Shown here: positions 23,500 through 30,964 of the stretch, in pieces
Layout: each line of letters opens with the position of its first letter
Position numbering within the stretch: position 1 is the first letter of the stretch
IMG/VR virus record: IMGVR_UViG_3300033143_003062
Span: 1 to 39,345 of that record
Direction: 5' to 3' (one strand)
Source: a virus
Length of the DNA stretch: 39,345 bases
Program-made: the position numbers and the translations under genes
Notes under the pieces: generated by a model
Database searches by the model: none
The model's input: the letters and a program-made list of their open reading frames with translations, nothing else
What the model was told of the DNA's origin: nothing

Positions 23500-23920
23500 A
23501 TTAAAAGAAGTAAAAGCCAAACCAAGAGGCAAACCATTCAAAAAAGGCAACAGTTTAGCATCCGGTAACAAGATGTCTGACGAGCAAAAGCTAAAAGCAA
23601 AGCTAACTCGGACGCAATTGAGAATCATAATAAGAAAATTTTTGTATTTAAACAAACCTGAGCTGGTCGAAGTCGTTAATGATGCAAATACAAATATACT
23701 TGAATTGATGGTCGCGTCTGTAATGAATAAGGCAATCGTTCAGGGTGACGAGAAAAGAATCAATTGGTTTTTGGAACAACTATTCGGAAAACTAAAAGAA
23801 AAACAAGAAGTACAAATAACAGGCGAAATAAACACTAAACCGAATTATCATTTGAAAAATTTAAGTGATGCGGATTTATTAAAGCTGAAAGAAATTGCAG
23901 CAAAGGCGGAAGCGGAATGA
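23489..23920 (+). CDS. Putative terminase small subunit
   Basis: The 143-residue protein opens with the Gly/Lys/Pro-rich segment RGKPFKKGNSLASGNK, common at the N-terminus of phage small terminases, followed by a helical domain (RTQLRIIIRKFLYL) and a helix NILELMVASVMNKAIVQGD. It overlaps the ABC-GNAT gene by 11 bases and lies three genes before the large terminase. Small subunits recognise the packaging site. The call rests on the N-terminal signature and position. Confidence 0.7.
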   Translation: MTTKLKEVKAKPRGKPFKKGNSLASGNKMSDEQKLKAKLTRTQLRIIIRKFLYLNKPELVEVVNDANTNILELMVASVMNKAIVQGDEKRINWFLEQLFGKLKEKQEVQITGEINTKPNYHLKNLSDADLLKLKEIAAKAEAE

Positions 23921-24156
23921 ATTGCATAATAACAAAACTCCCAACGAAAAATAAATGGCGAGGGCATGTCATTCATCCTTATGCGCTCGCTAAAGCTAAA
24001 ATAATGATTGTCGAAAAAGGTAATGCAAATTTAACTATGCGCAAATGCTTGATGCATCTACAAAAAGAATTCCAAATGATTTTAGCTAAAGAAAAAGAAG
24101 TTTCAAATGAAAAATATTGCGAGCTTCTTGAAAAGTTTTTAGGTGGTGATGAATGA
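23917..24156 (+). CDS. Hypothetical protein between terminase genes
   Basis: The 79-residue basic helical protein starts at an ATGA overlap with the small terminase. It has HVIHPYALAKAKIMIVEKGN and a charged helix at the end. No metal site or known motif. Translational coupling suggests a packaging accessory role. Confidence 0.55.
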   Translation: MNCIITKLPTKNKWRGHVIHPYALAKAKIMIVEKGNANLTMRKCLMHLQKEFQMILAKEKEVSNEKYCELLEKFLGGDE

Positions 24157-24314
24157 ATTACTTATGGAGAATCATTCTTATTATCCCTATATTGATTGTG
24201 ATAAACGCATTTATTATTATGCAAGTAATCTTCAATATAAATTTAGACAAAAATAATCATGTACAATATTGTTTGGATTTCGTTGAAGAAAAATGCGGCA
24301 TCAATACCCTGTAA
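24153..24314 (+). CDS. 53-residue membrane protein upstream of large terminase
   Basis: ATGA overlap with the previous gene and a stop that abuts the terminase ATG. A single membrane helix (IILIIPILIVINAFIIMQVI, ~7-26) is followed by a polar tail with two cysteines (YCLDFVEEKC). A membrane protein in the packaging operon is unexpected; function unknown. Confidence 0.55.
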   Translation: MNYLWRIILIIPILIVINAFIIMQVIFNINLDKNNHVQYCLDFVEEKCGINTL

Positions 24315-26984
24315 ATGCAACTATACTCGTCAGAAGAAATTGAAAAAGAAATATTAAAACGAAAACTTGAAGGCGATCTTTTAGAATTTCTTTTGTGGGT
24401 ATTTAAATACATATACCGTCGACCATTTATAGTTAATTGGCATCATGAAACATTGTGCCGCGTTTTAATGGATATACATTCAGGGAAACTTCAACACGTT
24501 ATAATTAATATACCTCCCAGATATAGCAAAACGGAAATTGTTGTAAAAATGTTTGTAGCTTGGTGTTACGCTAAAGATTACGATTGCGAGTTTTTACATT
24601 TAGCTTATTCAGATGATTTAGCATTGGCGAATTCTTCCGCAATGAAACTAATAATTGAAAGCGTGGAATTTCAAGAATTATGGCCATTAGAATTTCAAAA
24701 AGATTCTACGGCAAAAAAGAAATGGAAAACAATTGCAGGCGGCGAAATGTCGGCAGCAGCATCGGGCGGAAGTGTTACTGGTTTTGGTAGCGGCAAGATA
24801 GGCGCGAAAACATTTAAAGGCGCATTGATAATAGATGACCCATTAAAACCAGAAGATTCAAATTCTCCAACGCTATTAAACAAAATCAACAACAGATTTC
24901 CACAAACTATAAAATCAAGATTAAATGATAGGTCAACACCAATGATTGTTATCATGCAAAGGCTAAATGAAAATGACCCTGCAGGATTTTTATTAAACGG
25001 AGGAACGGAATTAAAATTCACTCACATAAATTTACCGGCAATAAATGAGGATGGACCTAGTGACTACGACCCGAGAAATAAAGGTGATATTTTATGGCCA
25101 TTTAAGCATACAGCAGAAGAATTAGAAAAAATGAGGGTGTCCGATGCAATGACGTTTGCAGGACAGTATCAGCAAAGGCCAGCACCGGCGGAAGGAAATA
25201 TTTTTAGGTGGTTTTATTTTTATAAAGAACTTCCAAAAACTATTATACAAAAAAATCATTCGTGGGATTTTACATTTAAAAAATCAAAACATTCTGATTA
25301 TGTTGTTGGACAAAACTGGGGTTCAACTAAATCTGGAGACCACTACTTGATTGATCTAGTAAGAGCTAAGATGAGTTTCACAGAATCACTCGAGTCGATA
25401 AGGCATTTTTGTAAAAAACACCCTGACTATAGAAGCGTTTTAATAGAAGCAAAGGCAAACGGCGAAGCAATTATTGATTCTGTTAGAAATGAAGTTAAGA
25501 ATGTTATAGCAATAAATCCAACTGAATCGAAGGAGGAACGCGCGGAAGCCGTTGCGCCAATGTTTCAAGCTCAAAGAATATTTTTGCCACACCCATCGAT
25601 TGCACCTTGGGTTAATGATATGATTAACGAGATGAAGGTTTTCCCGAATGGGAAACACGATGATTGTCATCCTTATTCGTCAATGATACAAACACCTCAC
25701 GGGAAAATAAAAATAGGTAAAATCAAAGTAGGTCAGAAAGTATTGTCATGGAGCGGAAGCGAGATAAAAATAGGTAGAGTGTATAAATCAAGAAGCACGG
25801 GCATAAAAAAAATCGTTAAAGTAAAAATCGAAAATACGATAATAGAAATGACAGAATCTCATCCCGTCTTAACTCAGAGAGGTTGGGTATGTGCAGGAAT
25901 GTTGAAAGAAAAGGACTGTATTGTAAAAGTAGTCAAGTCGAATTTGACGGCCTTAAATGGACAAGAAAAAAAAGCGGGGATTATCAATGCACAACAAGAA
26001 AAAACGGTAAAAGATACTGACTTCATCGATATGTGTTTGAAAAATTTTCAAAAAATGGAATACAAAAAGACATGTCTATACATCATAAAGATCATGACAA
26101 AAACAATAACTTGCTCTCAAATCTCGAACAACTCACAACGTCGGAACATACCATCAAGCATGGAATATTTAAATCGGGAATGGTTGACAGAAGCGACAGG
26201 CAGCAAGAAATCACATGCGAACTTGCTTCACTCGCGAAGAAAGGATTGTATTGCGGAAAAAAGAAAAGATGGCTTCATAGAGAAAATATTAAGTGCAAAA
26301 CTTGTAACAAAGAATTTAGTCCACACAAAAACGCCAAATTTAATACAATCTATTGCAGCGACAGTTGCAGAAGTAAAGCAACAAATAAATACAATGAAGA
26401 ATATATCAAAAAAGGTTATGGGTGCATTTGGTGCAAAAAATCATTTCAATACGATAAAAATATATATAGAAAATTTTGCTCATCAATCTGTTGCGACAAG
26501 TATAGATATGCAAACAAAAAAAACACAAAAGAATGCTCAGTATGCAAACGTGAGTTTCAAGCATACAGAGGTCACGCATACGAGTTTTGTCAAAAATGCA
26601 ATATCTATAAAAGAAAATGCATTGAATGCGAATCTTTATTCAAAACAAAACGAAGTGGAAGAAAAATGTATTGCAGTAGTGCGTGCAATCAAAGATTCAA
26701 TAGGCGTAAAAATAAACAAGGTTCCAATTGAATCAAGTAATGCAATTTTTGTAAAAATTGATTCTGTTGAATATTCAAGAGAAGAAGAATGTTTTGCGAT
26801 TGACGTGGAAAGCTATCATAATTATTTATTAAATGATTACGTTGTTCATAACTGCGTTGATGCAGCGACGCAGTATCTAAACCACATGCAAAACTCAAAA
26901 GTCGGCTCATTTGGCGGCATGAAAAACGCAAATGAAAACAAATCTTTCAAAAATGCCGAAAAGCGTTTAAACTTTAGAAGCTAG
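24315..26984 (+). CDS. Terminase large subunit containing an intein
   Basis: The 889-residue precursor is 493 residues once the intein (residues 451-846) is spliced out. The ATPase half has Walker A-type PPRYSKTE (67-74) and Walker B GALIIDDPLK (~168-177). The nuclease half has WDFTFKKSKHSDY (~317, first metal Asp), EAKANG (~379-384) and PNGKHDD (444-450), rejoined after splicing to CVDAATQYL. The protein pumps DNA into the prohead and cuts it. The insertion directly follows the conserved HDD of the nuclease site, so activity should depend on splicing. The start abuts the previous stop. All three motif groups are intact. Confidence 0.93.
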   Translation: MQLYSSEEIEKEILKRKLEGDLLEFLLWVFKYIYRRPFIVNWHHETLCRVLMDIHSGKLQHVIINIPPRYSKTEIVVKMFVAWCYAKDYDCEFLHLAYSDDLALANSSAMKLIIESVEFQELWPLEFQKDSTAKKKWKTIAGGEMSAAASGGSVTGFGSGKIGAKTFKGALIIDDPLKPEDSNSPTLLNKINNRFPQTIKSRLNDRSTPMIVIMQRLNENDPAGFLLNGGTELKFTHINLPAINEDGPSDYDPRNKGDILWPFKHTAEELEKMRVSDAMTFAGQYQQRPAPAEGNIFRWFYFYKELPKTIIQKNHSWDFTFKKSKHSDYVVGQNWGSTKSGDHYLIDLVRAKMSFTESLESIRHFCKKHPDYRSVLIEAKANGEAIIDSVRNEVKNVIAINPTESKEERAEAVAPMFQAQRIFLPHPSIAPWVNDMINEMKVFPNGKHDDCHPYSSMIQTPHGKIKIGKIKVGQKVLSWSGSEIKIGRVYKSRSTGIKKIVKVKIENTIIEMTESHPVLTQRGWVCAGMLKEKDCIVKVVKSNLTALNGQEKKAGIINAQQEKTVKDTDFIDMCLKNFQKMEYKKTCLYIIKIMTKTITCSQISNNSQRRNIPSSMEYLNREWLTEATGSKKSHANLLHSRRKDCIAEKRKDGFIEKILSAKLVTKNLVHTKTPNLIQSIAATVAEVKQQINTMKNISKKVMGAFGAKNHFNTIKIYIENFAHQSVATSIDMQTKKTQKNAQYANVSFKHTEVTHTSFVKNAISIKENALNANLYSKQNEVEEKCIAVVRAIKDSIGVKINKVPIESSNAIFVKIDSVEYSREEECFAIDVESYHNYLLNDYVVHNCVDAATQYLNHMQNSKVGSFGGMKNANENKSFKNAEKRLNFRS
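25937..26020 (+). other. Conserved N-terminal HNH coding frame upstream of an in-frame TGA
   Basis: In the -1 frame this stretch reads VEFDGLKWTRKKSGDYQC and continues TTRKNGKRY, then TGA (26018-26020), then LHRYVFEKF. That is the usual beginning of this type of HNH homing endonuclease (G-x-K-W/Y-x-R-K-x-G-Y, then L-H-R-Y-V-x-E). So the original gene began about 95 bases before the longest present ORF and is now cut by a stop, possibly a single CGA-to-TGA change. An eight-A run (25966-25973) holds an A_AAA_AAA slip site that would lead from the terminase frame into this frame. Confidence 0.65.
26033..26731 (+). CDS. HNH homing endonuclease with zinc ribbons, nested out of frame inside the terminase intein
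   Basis: The longest start is GTG 26033 (232 residues); ATG 26072 is an alternative. Neither has a good ribosome site. The HNH core is SIHHKDHDKNNNLLSNLEQL (residues ~15-34) followed by TSEHTIKH. Then come four cysteine ribbons of the form C-x2-C-x3-F ... C-x3-C (CKTCNKEF/YCSDSC, CIWCKKSF/FCSSIC, CSVCKREF/FCQKC, CIECESLF/YCSSAC), which give DNA-binding specificity in related enzymes. The gene lies wholly inside the intein in the -1 frame and ends about nine bases before intein block F begins. It should cut intein-less terminase genes to spread the intein. Confidence 0.88.
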   Translation: MFEKFSKNGIQKDMSIHHKDHDKNNNLLSNLEQLTTSEHTIKHGIFKSGMVDRSDRQQEITCELASLAKKGLYCGKKKRWLHRENIKCKTCNKEFSPHKNAKFNTIYCSDSCRSKATNKYNEEYIKKGYGCIWCKKSFQYDKNIYRKFCSSICCDKYRYANKKNTKECSVCKREFQAYRGHAYEFCQKCNIYKRKCIECESLFKTKRSGRKMYCSSACNQRFNRRKNKQGSN

Positions 26985-27007
26985 CAAAAAATAAAAGGAA
27001 ATTTTAT

Positions 27008-29287
27008 ATGTCTGAGATTAACACTACGTTTAATAATAAAGCAGTAGGTAAGTCAGGAACGTCAATTTCAGGCGGCGTTTATGATGCGGAATATTTGACC
27101 GAGTTGATAGGTATATTAGGTCAAGACAAATATGAGCGCATGGATAGAAGCGACCCTCAAGTTCGAAAAATTCATACAGCAATAACGGCACCGATAAAAG
27201 CCGCCAAATGGTCGGTTGAACCTTCGTCAATGGAAGAGATTGATATCAAAGCAGCGGCGTTAATGGAGCAAATCTTTTTTAAAGATATGGACTTCGTTAA
27301 AAAACTCGGGGAATTTTTAAAATTCATACCACGCGGTTTTTCAATGTTTGAAATAGTTCACGTGAATAAAGAAGATTCAGTGATAGGTCAATATACGGGA
27401 TTAGCAGGTCTTAGATCGAGACGACAATCGACAATCACTGAATGGAAGCATGATGCAAACACTGGCGACTTATTAGAAGTACACCAAGAGCAGTCTGGAG
27501 ATATTGAAGTTAATGCTTGGTTATCCACAGACATACTTTTAATATTTTACAATGAGCAAGAGGGTGACGATAACGGTTTTCCTATTAATAGAGTTCTTTA
27601 TGGTCCATATAAAAGAAAACTCCTGATTGAAACATTAAAAATGATCGGAATTGAAAGATCGGCTATACCAACGCCTACTTTAAAAGTTCCGGCGAGTATA
27701 GATGTAAATGACGAGGAATATAAATCCGCCGTTAGTATACTCGAGTCTTTCACGAGCGCAGAGAGTTCGTTTATAACTTTTCCCGACGGTTGGGAATTGA
27801 ATTTAATGCCTAATGGTGGTTTCGATCCGATGAAACTTGAAGATTCCATAAAAAGAGAAGATGAAAAAATGGTTGGAACTATTCTTGCCACGTTTTTAGA
27901 ACTTGGAACAGGCGGAAACTCTGGCGCATTTGCACTTGGCGAAAACTTACAAAAATTCTTTACGCAAGTGCTAGAATCATTCGCGCAAATAATAAAGGGA
28001 ACCATCAATAGGGATTTAATTCCGTCTTTAGTAAAAATGAATTTTGGAGATGCCGTTAAGGTTATGCCGACTCTTGAGTTTTCTGGAATAACAGAAGAAG
28101 CAGGAAAAGAGTTTATGGAAATTCTTACAGGCTTTACTGGTAGCGGAATTGTTGGAGTTGACGAAGCACTTGAGGACCATGTTAGAAAATTATTCAACCT
28201 TCCTAAGAAAGTAGAGGGAACTATACTTGAGAATGGAGAGAAAGATGGTGAAAATGATAATGCTAATGATGGTGGTGTCGACGACGCTGATAGTGACGAT
28301 GATGCTGATGGAGGCAGTGGCGAAGATATTGAACTTAAACTTTCAATGAAATTTGCGGAAGCAAAAACACCAAAGTCTTTGATCGATCAACAATCGATTC
28401 CTACTTTAGATATAATGCAAAGAAATATTACGACAATAGGTGAGAAGCTTATCGCTGATATCTCTCGAAACTATAAGCAATTATCAGACGGACAAAAACT
28501 AAAAGCCGTTGATGGCATAAAGCTAGGCGGCGTTGCTATATTTAAAAAGCAGTTAAAAGGCGTTCTTAATACTACAGCAAATAAGTCTCTCGATATGGTA
28601 GAAAAAGAGACTGGTATAACTGACGTTAAGCTTCAAGAAAATATTGAAGTGTCAAAAATTTTAGAAAAATATAAAACGGTCAAACTTGCAGACGACGGAA
28701 AACTTCCAAAACATGCAAAAAAACTTGTTCAAGTTCAAGCAAACTTATTAGCTGAAAAAATGGCATCTGACCTAGAAGACGCTGTCGTGCTTGCTTACAT
28801 TCAAACAGAACAAACTACTGGCGACTTAGCTGTACTTCAAGAAGAAATGAATGGCGCACTAAAGGCATACGAGGAGGGGCGAACCGTTAATACGGCATCT
28901 ATCACTTCAACGTCTACAATTGTAAATCAAACTCGCAATGAATTCTTTTTTACACCGGAAGTTCTTGAGCAAATATACGCATTCAAATTTATAAATACTG
29001 ACCCAAAATCTTTGATATGCGACAAACTTTCAAATCAAGGGTCTGGAAGAGTTTTTGCTAAAAACGATACAAAGTTTTTTATATACTCACCACCGCTGCA
29101 CTTTAATTGTAAGTCATATTTGTCGGCTATTTTGGTTAGTCAAAAAAGTCTTCCAGATATTCAAAAACTACCGTCACTTTCGACAGCAGATAGAAAAAGC
29201 GCAACGTTAAGATTCAATGAAGATAAAAGTAAAGGTGCATCATTGGAAGAATTGATTGATAATTTGGTCAATCTAAAACATAATTAA
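27008..29287 (+). CDS. Portal protein fused to a MuF-like head morphogenesis domain
   Basis: The 759-residue protein has an N-terminal Mu gp29-like portal (DUF935) part (residues 1-~410): SDPQVRKIHTAITAPIKAAK, FIPRGFSMFEIVH, then NGFPINRVLYGPYKRK and LGTGGNSGAFALGE. An acidic linker (NDNANDGGVDDADSDDDADG, ~415-440) leads to a MuF-like C-terminal half ending with a modified metal/cysteine box: LICDKLSNQGSGRVF and SPPLHFNCKSYLSAI (~697-711). The portal ring is the DNA entry port; MuF-like proteins help head assembly and are sometimes injected. In Mu these are two genes. AAAAGGAAA precedes the ATG. Confidence 0.88.
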   Translation: MSEINTTFNNKAVGKSGTSISGGVYDAEYLTELIGILGQDKYERMDRSDPQVRKIHTAITAPIKAAKWSVEPSSMEEIDIKAAALMEQIFFKDMDFVKKLGEFLKFIPRGFSMFEIVHVNKEDSVIGQYTGLAGLRSRRQSTITEWKHDANTGDLLEVHQEQSGDIEVNAWLSTDILLIFYNEQEGDDNGFPINRVLYGPYKRKLLIETLKMIGIERSAIPTPTLKVPASIDVNDEEYKSAVSILESFTSAESSFITFPDGWELNLMPNGGFDPMKLEDSIKREDEKMVGTILATFLELGTGGNSGAFALGENLQKFFTQVLESFAQIIKGTINRDLIPSLVKMNFGDAVKVMPTLEFSGITEEAGKEFMEILTGFTGSGIVGVDEALEDHVRKLFNLPKKVEGTILENGEKDGENDNANDGGVDDADSDDDADGGSGEDIELKLSMKFAEAKTPKSLIDQQSIPTLDIMQRNITTIGEKLIADISRNYKQLSDGQKLKAVDGIKLGGVAIFKKQLKGVLNTTANKSLDMVEKETGITDVKLQENIEVSKILEKYKTVKLADDGKLPKHAKKLVQVQANLLAEKMASDLEDAVVLAYIQTEQTTGDLAVLQEEMNGALKAYEEGRTVNTASITSTSTIVNQTRNEFFFTPEVLEQIYAFKFINTDPKSLICDKLSNQGSGRVFAKNDTKFFIYSPPLHFNCKSYLSAILVSQKSLPDIQKLPSLSTADRKSATLRFNEDKSKGASLEELIDNLVNLKHN

Positions 29288-29313
29288 AGTATAACAACTG
29301 AAAAGGAATTCAG

Positions 29314-30555
29314 ATGGCATTTATTAGAGACTTTCTAGTCCAAAAATCATTTCAAAAAGCAATCATTGACGTTGACTCGTTTATGAAAGAAAACGATATT
29401 GAAGATTCTTATATGGTTCAAGGAATGATATTCGATAAAGTCGTTTATCCTGATCAAGAAGCTGTTTTAATATGGGCAGACGATAATCATTTTAAAGTTG
29501 AGTTAATTGAAGAAAACGAAAAAAGTTTTATCGTTACGAGCTTGGATGAATCGGAGTTTGTAAGAGACACTTTAAAAACCTTAGAAATAGCGAATGGAGT
29601 TATTGCAATAGTGGGACTTTTAAAAGTTTTTGCTATTCAAAATAATGACCGCTCGTTTTTATCTCTAGGGAACGATGATAATAATATTAAATTTAGCGAT
29701 TCACTTCCGCACATCATAGAGCTTGCAAAGGTCGTAAAGGGTTACCATGCAAATTACGGTGAAGTGGAATTGACGAGCAAAATGTTGCAATCATTTGCTG
29801 ATAATTTCGACGAAGAAGTTGTTGGAGTTGATTTGATGATAGATTATGACCATAATCAAGCCAAAGCCGCTGGATGGATTAAGTCTGTATTTATGTCAAT
29901 CGATGGAACAACTCTTTATGGGGAAGTTAAATGGACACCTAAAGGCGCTCAAACATTGAGCGACCGTGATTTTAGGTATTTTTCTCCTGAGTTTAGTTTG
30001 AACTATACTCATCCTCATACTGGAATTCAGCACGGACCAACCTTACTAGGTGGTGGTTTAGTCAATAGGCCATTTTTAAAAATGGACGCGATTGTAAGCT
30101 TTAAAGAAAACCAAAATAATAACCAAGGAATTATCGTGGATAACATTTCATTATCTGAGCATAATACGAAAGTTTCTGGTCTTGAGAAAACCATTTCAGA
30201 TTTAAAGTTATCAGAAAATACTTTAAAGTCTGTGGTTGATGGACAGAAAGCTGAAGTAACAAAACTCAGTGAAAAAATTGATCTCATGGAAAAAGAAAAA
30301 AAGGATGCTGCCGAAAAAGCTGCAAACGAAAAACTTTTTTCTGAGAACAAAATTAATAAAGCGCAATTAGTTGCTTTAAACGAAGGTAAGTCAGTTGTTG
30401 AAGTTCTAGCTTTAAGCACTACTATGAATAGTAATGCGCAAGGTGGTTCAAACGATGGCGAGCAAAGTGTAACTTTTTCTGATTCAGATACAGCGGCCAT
30501 GAACGCTTCTGGTCTTTCAAAAGAAGAATACGCTAAATATGTGTTGGAGGCGTAA
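29314..30555 (+). CDS. Mu I-like prohead protease with C-terminal scaffold
   Basis: The 413-residue protein has an extra N-terminal ~115-residue domain of mixed helix and strand, then the protease region typical of Mu protein I: GYHANYGEVELTSKMLQSFA, VDLMIDYDHNQAKAAGWIK and the marker FRYFSPEFSL (~218-227). From about residue 275 a Glu/Lys coiled coil forms the scaffold part. The protease matures the head by cutting scaffold and other inner proteins. AAGGAA precedes the ATG and the stop overlaps the cement gene (TAATG). Confidence 0.85.
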   Translation: MAFIRDFLVQKSFQKAIIDVDSFMKENDIEDSYMVQGMIFDKVVYPDQEAVLIWADDNHFKVELIEENEKSFIVTSLDESEFVRDTLKTLEIANGVIAIVGLLKVFAIQNNDRSFLSLGNDDNNIKFSDSLPHIIELAKVVKGYHANYGEVELTSKMLQSFADNFDEEVVGVDLMIDYDHNQAKAAGWIKSVFMSIDGTTLYGEVKWTPKGAQTLSDRDFRYFSPEFSLNYTHPHTGIQHGPTLLGGGLVNRPFLKMDAIVSFKENQNNNQGIIVDNISLSEHNTKVSGLEKTISDLKLSENTLKSVVDGQKAEVTKLSEKIDLMEKEKKDAAEKAANEKLFSENKINKAQLVALNEGKSVVEVLALSTTMNSNAQGGSNDGEQSVTFSDSDTAAMNASGLSKEEYAKYVLEA

Positions 30556-30956
30556 TGGCAAATTTAACAGACAATAAAGAAGTCGTTGAAAAAGCACGTC
30601 GTCTTGTTTCGCACCCAATGGCAGTCGCTGCATTCTTTAAGGGTTCGCTCGCAAAGATTAATGCTGCTGGCTATCTTGATGTTATGGCAGCAGAAGTCGG
30701 AGCAAAATTTGCTGGTATTTCTGAATTTGCCGTTGATAATTCAGGTGGGGCTGTTGGTGACCTGGAAGGTTCGGTTCTTAGAGAAGGAATTTTTCTTCTT
30801 GAAGGCGCAGGATTTACAATAGCTGACGTTGGAAGCGTTGTTTATGCAAGTGACGATCAAACCATTAGCACTACACAAGGTGCAAACGAACTTGCCGTTG
30901 GTAAGATCGTAAATTTCGTAAGCGCAACTCAAGTTTGGGTTGACTTAGAAGTATAG
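30555..30956 (+). CDS. Capsid cement / head decoration protein (DUF2190-like)
   Basis: The 133-residue beta-rich protein lies between protease and major capsid, the usual position for cement proteins. The middle LREGIFLLEGAG followed by IADVGSVVYASDDQTIST and the ending ANELAVGKIVNFVSATQVWV match DUF2190-type decoration proteins, which form trimers on the capsid surface and stabilise it. Its Met overlaps the protease stop. Confidence 0.8.
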   Translation: MANLTDNKEVVEKARRLVSHPMAVAAFFKGSLAKINAAGYLDVMAAEVGAKFAGISEFAVDNSGGAVGDLEGSVLREGIFLLEGAGFTIADVGSVVYASDDQTISTTQGANELAVGKIVNFVSATQVWVDLEV

Positions 30957-30964
30957 GGGGAACT

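Larger units (their letters stand above)
25665..26852 (+). mobile_element. 396-residue intein in the terminase nuclease site
   Basis: Splice residues are all visible: Cys1 (CHPYSSMIQTPHGKI, block A), TESHPVLTQRGW (block B with T-x-x-H), ECFAIDVESYHNYLLND (block F) and a VVHN end (block G), with Cys as the +1 residue. Splicing should therefore work. Between blocks B and F the terminase frame is a low-complexity Lys/Asn/Ser-rich stretch of about 265 residues with no LAGLIDADG or HNH motif. The HNH endonuclease lies over the same bases in the -1 frame. So this is a mini-intein in the host frame with an out-of-frame homing gene. Confidence 0.92.

Noticed and set aside
26018-26020. TGA read as tryptophan (alternative code) to rescue the HNH gene
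   Set aside because: Many genes in this phage end at TGA with tight ATGA overlaps, so the standard code applies.
25665-26852. Group I intron carrying a homing endonuclease in the terminase gene
   Set aside because: The terminase frame is open throughout and carries intein splicing blocks at both edges, so protein splicing explains the insert.
27598-28197. Minus-strand frame of 199 codons inside the portal gene
   Set aside because: Shadow of the portal coding sequence, which has clear family motifs in the plus frame.
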